A DNA stretch of 5,606 nt from Opitutia bacterium UBA7397 (GCA_002470605.1 DKND01000085.1:1-5606), one strand, 5' to 3'. Counted from the stretch's first letter, positions 1-5,606 are shown. Notes: a model not told the origin generated them from the letters alone. Program-made: numbers and translations.

Positions 1-480
1 GTCGATATCCTGCCGGAATACCCGATGACCATCGCCGTCATGGGACGCGACAACGCCGACCCGAAGACTGGATTGGAATACGGCGACCACATCGGCGATG
101 CCGGCCTGATCCTGAAATTCTCCGACGGAACCGTCACCAATGCTAAGTGGAAAGCGAAGAACTTCTTCAAGGGCCCGCTGAACGGCGACGTCAAGAATCC
201 TAAGGTCGAGCACACGCCCGTCCCCGCGAACTGGTTCGCCGTCGACTTCGACGACAGCAAGTGGGCCAACGCCACCGAGTACACTGAGGAGCGCGTGAAC
301 CCAAAGGAGTCCTTCACTAAGGCCAAAGAAAACTTCAGCGGAGCGAAGTTCATCTGGTCCGAAGACCTCGACCTTGATAACACCGTAATCTTCCGGACGA
401 AAGTCGAAGCCCCGGCTGGATTCAAGCAACGCTGGACGACCAAATCCGAGTTCGATCTATCGAAGCCGTTGGGACAGTGA
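1..480 (+). CDS. C-terminal part of a probable secreted beta-sandwich protein (5' end outside window)
   Basis: The reading frame is open from the first base and ends at TGA 478-480, giving 159 residues. The in-frame ATG at 25 is unlikely to be the true start, because the eight codons before it (VDILPEYP) read as normal protein and no ribosome binding site precedes it. Two blocks stand out: an N-terminal stretch with GDHIGDAGLILKFSDGT, and a second with FDDSKWANATEYTEERVNPKE followed by FIWSEDLDLDNTVIFRTKV. The second pattern (D-D-S-x-W-x-x-A, then W-x-x-D-x-x-x-D-N-x-V-x-F-R) resembles jelly-roll, galactose-binding-like modules in secreted bacterial proteins. I recall similar proteins in Planctomycetes and Verrucomicrobia but can give no enzymatic function. 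No catalytic motif, membrane segment or sorting signal is visible at the C-terminus. The frame is clearly real; the fold assignment is inference. The next gene is on the same strand after 314 bp. Confidence 0.85.
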   Translation, partial: VDILPEYPMTIAVMGRDNADPKTGLEYGDHIGDAGLILKFSDGTVTNAKWKAKNFFKGPLNGDVKNPKVEHTPVPANWFAVDFDDSKWANATEYTEERVNPKESFTKAKENFSGAKFIWSEDLDLDNTVIFRTKVEAPAGFKQRWTTKSEFDLSKPLGQ

Positions 481-520
481 GCGGGATGACCTGAGGGCTG
501 GAGAGAAGTTAAACGCCAAA

Positions 521-586
521 GGGAGACCGGAAACCGGAAAGTTTGCTGCGGACACCAATAACCCCAGCCAATCATCAGGTCTCCGG
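521..586. repeat. 66-bp palindromic intergenic repeat, copy 1 (decayed palindrome)
   Basis: This stretch matches 1568-1633 without gaps at 60 of 66 positions. It starts 40 bp after the stop codon of the upstream gene. Its ends are inverted: GGAGACC at 522-528 is the reverse complement of GGTCTCC at 578-584, so an RNA copy can fold back. The full 14-bp inner stem seen in copy 2 is interrupted here by several mismatches. Placement just downstream of a stop codon in both copies suggests a REP-like or MITE-like element, or a 3'-end processing or termination structure, but there is no T-run after it. No transposase gene lies in the window. Confidence 0.75.
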
Positions 587-794
587 GCCCCATTGACTTA
601 GGCCTCTCTCTCCCTTGCCCACTGGCCAACCTGTCAACTGGCCAGCTAGTTCCCCCTTCCGGCTAACTGGCCAACCGTTCAACTGATCAACTAGGCACTC
701 AGTCCATTCAGCCCTCCACCCAGTCCTCGATTCAGTCATCCGTCATCTGCCCTCGACTCGGCCCTCGTTTCTCTCTTCATCCCCCCTCACCCCC
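587..794 (+). other. Pyrimidine-rich non-coding leader of the SGNH gene, no Shine-Dalgarno
   Basis: No credible gene lies here on either strand. The + strand is strongly biased to C and T, especially at 700-794, with loosely repeated CAGTC, ATTCAG and CCCTC words (for example at 700-711 and 721-735). The 20 bases before the ATG at 795 are almost pure pyrimidine, with no purine-rich ribosome binding site. A repeat pair (621-694) falls inside this stretch. I found no convincing -35/-10 promoter. Because G is scarce, little stable structure is expected near the start codon, which may allow initiation without a Shine-Dalgarno; that is inference. Confidence 0.5.
621..694. repeat. Two 29-bp direct repeats spaced 45 bp apart, rich in TGGCCA
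   Basis: The unit at 621-649 matches 666-694 at 24 of 29 positions, both running from ACTGGCCAACC to CTAG. The self-complementary hexamer TGGCCA occurs at 623-628, 639-644 and 668-673, the second inside the 8-bp palindrome CTGGCCAG at 638-645. Repeated dyads upstream of a gene could be a binding site for a dimeric regulator, but degenerate intergenic repeats of this word type can equally arise by slippage. No function is assigned. Confidence 0.55.
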
Positions 795-1499
795 ATGAAG
801 ATTCTGCTCTCCGCCTTACTTGCCGTCGCCTCCTTAAACCTCTCCGCCGCCGACGCGCCACCTAAAGCCACGCCTAAGGTCGCCGTAAAAGCCAAAGCTA
901 AAGCGCCCAACCCCGCGATGGCTGAGATAACAGATGTCGCCGGCCTGCCGCGCGTCCTGCTCATCGGCGATTCGATCTCAATCGGCTACACCCTAAACGT
1001 TCGCAAAGAAATGGAAGGCAAAGCCAATATCCACCGCATCCCGACCAACGGCGGCCCCACCAAGAACGGTACGGCCAGCCTCACCAAATGGCTCGGCACC
1101 GGCAAGTGGGACATCATCCATTTTAATTTCGGCCTGCATGACCTGCGTCACATGGAAGACGGTAAGCGCCAGGTGGAACCAGAAGATTACGAAAAAAATC
1201 TCCGTACCCTCGTCGCTGAAATGAAAAAGACGGGCGCGAAACTGATCTTCGGCACGACCACTCCCGTGCCCGAGGGTACCCTCACGCCTCAGCGTACTTT
1301 CGGCGATGTCGCCCTGTATAACAACATCGCCCTTAAGGTCATGAAGGAAAATGATGTGGCAATCGACGACCTCAACGCCGCTGTCGCGCCGGACATCGCC
1401 AAGCTTCAGAACCCCCACGACGTCCATTATAACGCCGATGGCTATGCCGTCCTCGGCAAAGCCGTCGTAAAGTCGCTCAACTCGGCGATTGGGAAGTAA
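795..1499 (+). CDS. Exported SGNH/GDSL-type hydrolase (probable esterase-like protein)
   Basis: This is a complete 234-residue protein. It opens with a short Lys-bearing signal peptide (about residues 1-19, hydrophobic core ILLSALLAVASLNL, likely cut near SAA-DA), followed by an Ala/Lys/Pro-rich linker to about residue 40. Then come SGNH blocks in order: block I LLIGDSIS with candidate nucleophile Ser60, block II TNGGP at residues 84-88, block III FNFGLHDLR at 111-118, and block V HDVHYNADGY at 208-217 with candidate catalytic His211. SGNH enzymes usually hydrolyse ester bonds, for example acetyl groups on polysaccharides; the substrate here is unknown. Two departures from the classical pattern are visible: block III has GLHD where GxND is usual, and block V has His208 where Asp of DxxH is usual (Asp209 is adjacent). 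The start at 795 is chosen because it directly begins the signal peptide, although no Shine-Dalgarno is present. The protein is probably periplasmic or secreted. Family confidence is high; activity is not proven. Confidence 0.93.
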   Translation: MKILLSALLAVASLNLSAADAPPKATPKVAVKAKAKAPNPAMAEITDVAGLPRVLLIGDSISIGYTLNVRKEMEGKANIHRIPTNGGPTKNGTASLTKWLGTGKWDIIHFNFGLHDLRHMEDGKRQVEPEDYEKNLRTLVAEMKKTGAKLIFGTTTPVPEGTLTPQRTFGDVALYNNIALKVMKENDVAIDDLNAAVAPDIAKLQNPHDVHYNADGYAVLGKAVVKSLNSAIGK

Positions 1500-1519
1500 G
1501 TAAGGACATAATGGTATGG

Positions 1520-1549
1520 GCGGTTAGCGGATAGCGGTTGGCGGATAGC
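1520..1549. repeat. 14-bp tandem repeat, two copies
   Basis: GCGGTTAGCGGATA at 1520-1533 is followed directly by GCGGTTGGCGGATA at 1534-1547 (13 of 14 identical), then GC beginning a third unit that decays. It lies 20 bp after the stop codon of the SGNH gene and just before the palindromic element at 1566. It is probably a simple slippage repeat; no function can be assigned. Confidence 0.6.
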
Positions 1550-1565
1550 AAATGCCAACGAGTAA

Positions 1566-1641
1566 AAGGGAGACCGGAGACCGGAAAGTTTGCTGCGGGC
1601 ATCAATAGCCCCAGCCAATGATCCGGTCTCCGGTCTTCCTT
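1566..1641. repeat. 66-bp palindromic intergenic repeat, copy 2, with near-perfect 19-bp stem
   Basis: Positions 1568-1633 match 521-586 at 60 of 66 positions. The arms 1571-1584 (AGACCGGAGACCGG) and 1623-1636 (CCGGTCTCCGGTCT) are perfect 14-bp reverse complements. Pairing extends outward to 1566 and 1641 with one G-T wobble (1570/1637), giving a 19-bp stem around a 38-nt loop. Each arm itself holds a doubled GAGACCGG-like word. It lies about 66 bp after the SGNH gene stop codon, the same side and a similar distance as copy 1 relative to its gene. It could be a REP/MITE-type element that folds as a hairpin, or a 3'-end stabiliser of the SGNH mRNA. There is no T-run directly after the stem, so a standard intrinsic terminator is unlikely. 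Confidence 0.8.
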
Positions 1642-1677
1642 GCTTGAAAACCTTTTGTCTCGAGGTAGGGCTAACCA

Positions 1678-1746
1678 CCCTTGGTCAGCCGCGTCTTAAG
1701 GCAGGGACAGCACCACGTGCTGTCCTAAGTTGATTTAGTCCAAGGG
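1678..1746. repeat. 69-bp imperfect inverted repeat with inner hairpin
   Basis: The outer ends CCCTTGG (1678-1684) and CCAAGGG (1740-1746) are perfect inverted repeats. Inside, CTTA (1695-1698) pairs with TAAG (1726-1729), and GGACAGCAC (1705-1713) pairs perfectly with GTGCTGTCC (1717-1725) around a 3-base loop. The sections between these helices pair poorly. The nested symmetry suggests a structured RNA element or a small non-autonomous mobile element with terminal inverted repeats. No flanking target duplication was clear and no T-run follows. Function unknown. Confidence 0.55.
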
Positions 1747-1889
1747 GAGGACGCGATGGTGATCACGTCCCACCCTCGATGCACGGTTGCGCGAGGGAAC
1801 TCTGCCCACCCCCAAGACCCCTAGGGCATTATGAGGCGCTACCCCCAACCTGATGGAATCGAACTGCCCCTATCCCTATCCCCGTCCCT

Positions 1890-1934
1890 CTGGGCCTGCA
1901 AATGAGTGGCTTTGACGCTCATTTGCTGGCCCAG
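1890..1934 (+). promoter_or_regulatory. Strong 45-nt hairpin in the upstream region of the cytochrome gene
   Basis: CTGGGCC (1890-1896) pairs with GGCCCAG (1928-1934), then one T-T mismatch, then GCAAATGAG (1898-1906) pairs with CTCATTTGC (1918-1926). Two further pairs (1907/1917 wobble, 1908/1916) can close a 7-nt loop. That gives 16 Watson-Crick pairs outside the loop-closing ones. It ends 111 bp before the ATG at 2046 and is not followed by a U-tract, so it is not an ordinary terminator. It could be a leader structure, an mRNA stabiliser, or a repeat element found elsewhere in the genome. The structure is directly visible; the regulatory role is inference. Confidence 0.55.
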
Positions 1935-2019
1935 CCAGGAACATTCCCCTTGGCAGGTTGTTGAAAGAAAGGCAGGTTTTTCCTTCCCCCTTCTTAGCCC
2001 ATCCTCTTGGGCTTGGTCT

Positions 2020-2025
2020 TATATT
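2020..2025 (+). promoter_or_regulatory. Possible -10 element of the cytochrome gene
   Basis: TATATT sits in an AT-rich patch 20 bp before the ATG at 2046, within otherwise GC-rich DNA. A convincing -35 box at 16-18 bp spacing is not present. If used, the transcript would have a very short leader of about 14 nt and would exclude the upstream hairpin. The call is weak. Confidence 0.2.
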
Positions 2026-2045
2026 TTTACCAAAACCAGAATCCC

Positions 2046-5000
2046 ATGCGCAAGCTTCTCGCCCTCCTCCTGACAATGACCGGCATCGCGTCGCTGTCGG
2101 CCCAAAGCCTCACCCTACAGAAAGGCGACAACATCGCCTTCATCGGTGGCGGACTGGCGGATCGCCAGCAACACCAAGGCAATTTTGAAACCCTCATTCA
2201 CCAAAGCTTCCCCGACCAGCAGCTGGTGATTCGTAATTTCGGATTCTCCGGCGATGAAGTAAGTACCAGCCTCGGACTCGCAGGCGACAAATCGGCAACC
2301 AAGCCTCACCGCTCCGACGAAGTCCCCACGTTAGACTATTTCCTGAACATGGTACCGGGAGACAAGACTGAGAAGGTCGGCAAATCAGATGTGACCTATC
2401 ATGCCGGTACCCATTTCCACGCCAGCGTGATTTTCGCTTACTGGGGCTTTAATGAATCCTTCGGCGGCGAAGCGGCCCTACCTGAGTTCAAATCCAACCT
2501 CGATAAGTTCCTCAAAGTCACCCTCGCCGCTGATTTCGGCAAAGGTAAGCCCCGCGTCGTGCTTTTTTCTCCGATCGCGCAGGAAGACATGAAGTCGGCC
2601 AACTTTGAGTCCACCCTCGCGGCCTCGAATAATAAGAATTTGGCGCTCTATACGGCGGCCATGGCCGAAGTTGCCAAAGCCAATGGAGTGCAATTCGTCA
2701 ATCTGTTCGACGCTTCGCAAAAACTTTACGCCAGCGCCGCGCAACGACTCACCATCAACGGCATCCACCTTACGGCCGAAGGCGATAAAGCCCTCGCCCC
2801 GATCCAGTTCGCCTCTGTGTTCGGAAAGAACGCGCCGACCGCCAACGCCGCCACCTTGGCCGCCGTGCTCGAAAAGAATACTCAGTGGCATCACCGCTAT
2901 CGCACCGTCGACCAATTCAACATCTACGGCGGCCGCTCCCGAATCAAATATGAGGGTGTCGATAATGCGACCGTCCTCGGCGCTGAACTCGCCAACCGTG
3001 ACATCAAGACCGCCAATCGCGACAAGGCCGTCTGGGCCGCCGCCCAGGGTAAGACCATAGAAGTTGCCGACGACAATCTGAATGCGCCCGTCGCCGTCCC
3101 TCCCAACCGCAAAGAGCCCATCCCTTATCTTGCCGGCTCCGCCGCCACCGACCACCTGATGGTCCCCGAAGGTTGCAAAATCGAATTCATCGCCGACGAG
3201 ACGACCATTCCTGAACTGGTCAATCCGGTCCAGATGAACTTCGACACCAAAGGACGCCTTTGGATCGCCGCCTGGCCGAACTACCCCGAAACCTCTCCGA
3301 CCACTAAGGATTTTGATAAACTGCTCGTCCTCGACCTCGACCCTAAGACCGGCAAAGTCGCTCGCTCTCACGTCTTCCTCGACGGCCTGAATTGCCCGAC
3401 GGGGTTCCAGTTCTACAAAGACGGCGTCATTCTGATTCAATCGCCTGACATCTGGTTCGTCCGCGATTCCTCCGGAAAAATGGAGAAGGCCGATACCCGC
3501 GAGCGTCTGCTCACCGGCATGGACGCCGCCGACTCGCACCACGAGACGAATTCCATCTGCTATGAGCCAGGAGGTGCGATGTATTTCTCCGATGGCGTCT
3601 TCCACCGCACCCAAGTCGAGACCTTCAACGGACCGATTCGCAACACCAACGGCGGCATCTATCGTTTTGAACCTCAGACCAGTAAATTCTACCGCCACGT
3701 TCCTTACGGCTTCGCCAATCCGCACGGTCGCGTCTTTGATTATTGGGGTAACGACATCATCACGGACGCCACCGGTAACGTGAATTACTTCGGACCAGGC
3801 TTCTCGGGTCACCTCGATTCGGGAGCTCATCCGAAATACACCGAATTCTGGAAACGCCCCTCCCGACCCTGCCCTGGCACCGCAATCCTGAGCAGCGGCC
3901 ACTTCCCTGACGATTGGCAAGGCACGTTCCTGAACACGAACGTGATCACCATCCAGGGTATCTTCCGCGCGAAAATCACGGAAGAAGGCGCCGGCATCAA
4001 AGGCGAGACACTGGAGCCTAATCTCATCAGCACCGACCTCACCAAGACCCCGAACTTCCGCCCTTCCGGCGTCGCCGTGGCCCCGGATGGCTCACTCTAC
4101 GTTATGGACTGGTCCCAGATGCTCATCGGGCACCTGCAACACCACTTGCGTGACCCTAATCGCGACCACCAACATGGCCGTCTTTATCGGATCACCTTCC
4201 CAGGGCGTCCCTTACTCACCCCGAAGAAGATCGACGGCGAATCCATCGAGAACCTTCTCGCGCTCCTGACCGAACACGAAGATAACGTCCGCCAACGCGC
4301 CAAAATCGAGCTCCATAAGCACGACAGCGCTCAGGTCATCGCCGCGACCCAAAAGTGGCTGAAACAGTTCGACCCCAAGAAACTCGAAGACGCCCACCAC
4401 ATCCTCGAAGGTCTCTGGGTCCATCAATGGCATAACGCGGTGAATCTTGACCTAATCAAGACCGTCCTCGCCTCACCCGCACATCAAGCACGCGCCCAAG
4501 CCGTTCGTGTCATCTGCTACCAGAAAGACCGCATCCCTGACGCCATCAGCTACGTCGAGGCTGCCATCAAAGACCCTCACCCGCGCGTTCAACTCGAAGC
4601 CGTGCGCACGCTGAGCTTCTTTGAAGGCAAAGATGCCACCCGAGCAATCGCCGCAGCGATGACGCTCAAGGGTAACAAAGATCCAACGATTTCTTACTGC
4701 CTACGCGAAACCATGAAGCAGCTAGCCTCACTGCCTGAAGGCAAAGCCATCGACCTCAAACAATTCGCCGACCCGAAGGAAACCTCCTTCGGCCCAACCG
4801 ACAAGAAACTCTCCAAAGCGGACAAGAAACTCTACGAACTGGGCAAGGAAGTCTATTTCCGCGAAGCCCATTGCATCACCTGCCACCAAGCCGATGGTAA
4901 AGGTGCGGAAATGCCGACCGAAAAAGGAAAGCCTACCCGCGGTGCCTACCCTCCACTCGCCAGAGAAACCGGCTACCCCAGCAGCCCCTGGCTCCAAGGC

Positions 5001-5324
5001 GACCCCGAACGCGTGATCAAGATGGTCCTTAACGGCCTTTATGGCAAAATGAGCCTCAATGGCAAAGAGTACGGTGATATCACCAGCGGTCAGCCTGTCA
5101 TGACCGGCCTAGGACAGCTACTCAAGGATGAGGAAGTAGCCGGAGTCATCACGTATGTCCGACAGTCCTTCGGAAACGACCAACCCCCCGTCCAGCCTTC
5201 GCAGGTCAAGAAGATCCGGGCCGCCATCGCCGCCAAAAATAACGCGATGTATACCGTGGAAGAAATCATGAAAGAGCACCCCCTGCCCGAAGCCAAGAAG
5301 GACGCACCGGCGAAGAAGAAGTAA
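2046..5324 (+). CDS. Exported SGNH-like / membrane-bound dehydrogenase-type propeller / HEAT-like / cytochrome c fusion protein
   Basis: This 1092-residue protein begins with a signal peptide (residues 1 to about 19, MRKLLALLLTMTGIASLSAQ). The ATG at 2046 is preferred over an in-frame TTG at 2007, which would add 13 residues before the signal peptide. Domains in order: an SGNH-like fold (about 22-260), with GGGLADR at 34-40 where block I GDS should be, GFNES at 134-138 (block III) and NGIH at 238-241 (block V); a linker; a dehydrogenase-type beta-propeller (about 372-720; DSHHETNS at 496-503, ANPHGRVFDYWGND at 557-570); HEAT-like helices (about 735-895); and a cytochrome c domain (about 922-1042) with haem motif CITCH at 943-947 and likely axial ligand Met1019 in PVMTGLG. 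A Lys-rich tail ends the protein. The layout matches the PVC-type haem-binding CxxCH family (TIGR02604-like). It probably oxidises an unknown substrate in the periplasm. The SGNH-like part lacks the nucleophile Ser, so it may bind rather than hydrolyse. No Shine-Dalgarno is visible. Confidence 0.95.
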   Translation: MRKLLALLLTMTGIASLSAQSLTLQKGDNIAFIGGGLADRQQHQGNFETLIHQSFPDQQLVIRNFGFSGDEVSTSLGLAGDKSATKPHRSDEVPTLDYFLNMVPGDKTEKVGKSDVTYHAGTHFHASVIFAYWGFNESFGGEAALPEFKSNLDKFLKVTLAADFGKGKPRVVLFSPIAQEDMKSANFESTLAASNNKNLALYTAAMAEVAKANGVQFVNLFDASQKLYASAAQRLTINGIHLTAEGDKALAPIQFASVFGKNAPTANAATLAAVLEKNTQWHHRYRTVDQFNIYGGRSRIKYEGVDNATVLGAELANRDIKTANRDKAVWAAAQGKTIEVADDNLNAPVAVPPNRKEPIPYLAGSAATDHLMVPEGCKIEFIADETTIPELVNPVQMNFDTKGRLWIAAWPNYPETSPTTKDFDKLLVLDLDPKTGKVARSHVFLDGLNCPTGFQFYKDGVILIQSPDIWFVRDSSGKMEKADTRERLLTGMDAADSHHETNSICYEPGGAMYFSDGVFHRTQVETFNGPIRNTNGGIYRFEPQTSKFYRHVPYGFANPHGRVFDYWGNDIITDATGNVNYFGPGFSGHLDSGAHPKYTEFWKRPSRPCPGTAILSSGHFPDDWQGTFLNTNVITIQGIFRAKITEEGAGIKGETLEPNLISTDLTKTPNFRPSGVAVAPDGSLYVMDWSQMLIGHLQHHLRDPNRDHQHGRLYRITFPGRPLLTPKKIDGESIENLLALLTEHEDNVRQRAKIELHKHDSAQVIAATQKWLKQFDPKKLEDAHHILEGLWVHQWHNAVNLDLIKTVLASPAHQARAQAVRVICYQKDRIPDAISYVEAAIKDPHPRVQLEAVRTLSFFEGKDATRAIAAAMTLKGNKDPTISYCLRETMKQLASLPEGKAIDLKQFADPKETSFGPTDKKLSKADKKLYELGKEVYFREAHCITCHQADGKGAEMPTEKGKPTRGAYPPLARETGYPSSPWLQGDPERVIKMVLNGLYGKMSLNGKEYGDITSGQPVMTGLGQLLKDEEVAGVITYVRQSFGNDQPPVQPSQVKKIRAAIAAKNNAMYTVEEIMKEHPLPEAKKDAPAKKK

Positions 5325-5345
5325 GCTTCTGGCCATCCTCTCCCC

Positions 5346-5375
5346 AAAGGGCGTGCATCGTGGCACGCCCTTTTT
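5346..5375 (+). terminator. Rho-independent terminator of the cytochrome gene
   Basis: AAAGGGCGTGC (5346-5356) and GCACGCCCTTT (5363-5373) are perfect 11-bp reverse complements around a 6-nt loop, followed by a T-rich run (TTTTTATTTTTATT from 5371). The hairpin starts 22 bp after the stop codon at 5324. This is the classical form of an intrinsic terminator and separates the large gene from the next one. The A-run on the left arm also gives some bidirectional character. Confidence 0.93.
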
Positions 5376-5397
5376 ATTTTTATTCACAACCGACCTT

Positions 5398-5606
5398 ATG
5401 ACAGGCCAACCGCTTGCCAGCGGAGGCCAGATAGGCAAAGTCAATGCCATGACACCCGCGCTATGGCAGGCCGTTATCGCCCGACTTAAAACAATCTATC
5501 CTTCGGCGCGCCTGACAGCCGTCGATGACTTCAACGCCCGGATCAAAGTAAAGGATTCCACGGCTAAGTTACGCGCCTTTTATCAACCTCGCGAAGGCGA
5601 CGTTCC
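5398..5606 (+). CDS. N-terminal part of an unrecognised protein (3' end outside window)
   Basis: From ATG 5398 the frame is open to the window end, giving 69 complete codons. A second in-frame ATG at 5449 gives a more natural-looking start (MTPALWQAVIARLKTIYPSA). The 17 residues before it, rich in Gly and Gln, look less like a protein start. Neither ATG has a well-placed Shine-Dalgarno; a GGAGG at 5422-5426 is 22 bp from the second ATG, too far to be typical. The visible part suggests an amphipathic helix (ALWQAVIARLKTIY) followed by a strand-rich segment (ARLTAVDDFNARIKVKDS). No signal peptide is seen, so the protein may be cytoplasmic, unlike its neighbours. I do not recognise the family. 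Codon choice (frequent GCC, GTC, ATC) fits the neighbouring genes, supporting a real gene. Confidence 0.55.
   Translation, partial: MTGQPLASGGQIGKVNAMTPALWQAVIARLKTIYPSARLTAVDDFNARIKVKDSTAKLRAFYQPREGDV

Larger units (their letters stand above)
1500..2045. other. 546-bp intergenic region rich in inverted repeats; no gene seen
   Basis: I see no credible coding frame on either strand. In order it holds a 14-bp tandem repeat (1520-1549), a nearly perfect palindromic repeat element (1566-1641), a 69-bp imperfect inverted repeat with a tight inner hairpin (1678-1746), about 140 bp of C-rich sequence with short CTATCC repeats near 1870-1882 and nothing recognisable, a strong 45-nt hairpin (1890-1934), and a T-rich stretch leading to the start codon at 2046. 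The 8-bp palindrome GTGATCAC occurs at 1759-1766. No tRNA, known riboswitch or transposase remnant was recognised. Confidence 0.6.

Noticed and set aside
993..1427. 144-codon frame on the - strand over the SGNH gene
   Set aside because: It is an antisense shadow of a gene with clear SGNH motifs and a signal peptide.
521..1641. CRISPR array or transposon ends formed by the two 66-bp copies
   Set aside because: There are only two copies about 1 kb apart in the same orientation with a normal gene between them, no spacer pattern and no transposase. A composite element bounded by direct copies cannot be excluded, but nothing shows it.
1442..1678. 78-codon frame on the - strand through the palindromic repeat
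   Set aside because: It crosses the SGNH 3' end, a tandem repeat and the palindrome, with no domain or ribosome binding site.
1704..1735. Inner hairpin 1705-1725 as an intrinsic terminator of the SGNH gene
   Set aside because: The stem is strong but is followed by TAAGTTGATTTA rather than a T-run, and it lies about 200 bp after the stop codon.
2007..2045. In-frame TTG start 13 codons upstream of the cytochrome gene ATG
   Set aside because: It would place MGLVLYFYQNQNP before a clear signal peptide. The ATG at 2046 starts exactly at that signal peptide.
1876..2076. 66-codon frame on the - strand over the leader hairpin
   Set aside because: It spans both hairpin arms and the signal peptide region of the large gene; composition and position indicate chance.
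2478..3920. Long open frame (480 codons) on the - strand
   Set aside because: It lies wholly inside the well-supported dehydrogenase-type gene. Its translation is low-complexity Val/Gly/Asp/Arg-rich, as expected of the antisense of GC-biased codons, and it shows no recognisable domain.
5118..5450. 110-codon frame on the - strand crossing the terminator
   Set aside because: It runs through a clear + strand terminator hairpin and is antisense to the cytochrome domain; no domain is visible.

Overview
The window reads like a chromosomal segment of a bacterium from the Planctomycetes-Verrucomicrobia group, most probably a Verrucomicrobium. The main evidence is a 1092-residue secreted protein with the 'PVC-type' layout: an SGNH-like N-terminus, a putative membrane-bound dehydrogenase beta-propeller (the TIGR02604 type), helical HEAT-like repeats and a C-terminal CxxCH cytochrome c domain. 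A second exported SGNH/GDSL protein of a type I associate with these phyla supports this. The DNA is moderately GC-rich with many C-ending codons. Neither complete gene has a clear Shine-Dalgarno sequence. All taxonomy here comes from family recognition by eye, not from a search.

Layout: all four genes are on the + strand. (1) Positions 1-480 hold the 3' end of a gene for a probable secreted beta-sandwich protein. (2) Positions 481-794 are non-coding and hold one copy of a 66-bp palindromic repeat, a 45-bp-spaced repeat pair and a pyrimidine-rich leader. (3) Positions 795-1499 encode a complete exported SGNH/GDSL hydrolase-like protein. (4) Positions 1500-2045 are a 546-bp gap with a 14-bp tandem repeat, a second and nearly perfect copy of the 66-bp palindrome, a 69-bp imperfect inverted repeat and a strong 45-nt hairpin in the leader of the next gene. 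(5) Positions 2046-5324 encode the large multidomain cytochrome c protein, followed by a textbook rho-independent terminator at 5346-5375. (6) From about 5398 or 5449 to the window end lies the 5' part of an unrecognised gene.

The three recognisable proteins look exported, and two of them carry SGNH-type domains (one free-standing, one fused to a redox module). A joint role in periplasmic or extracellular breakdown of a substituted polymer, such as an acylated polysaccharide, with electrons passed to a haem, is plausible but is inference. The wide, repeat-filled gaps argue that the genes are separate transcription units rather than one tight operon. The coding content is typical of the phylum. 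The least explained material is the set of inverted repeats and hairpins between the genes, above all the 66-bp element found once after each of two consecutive genes.
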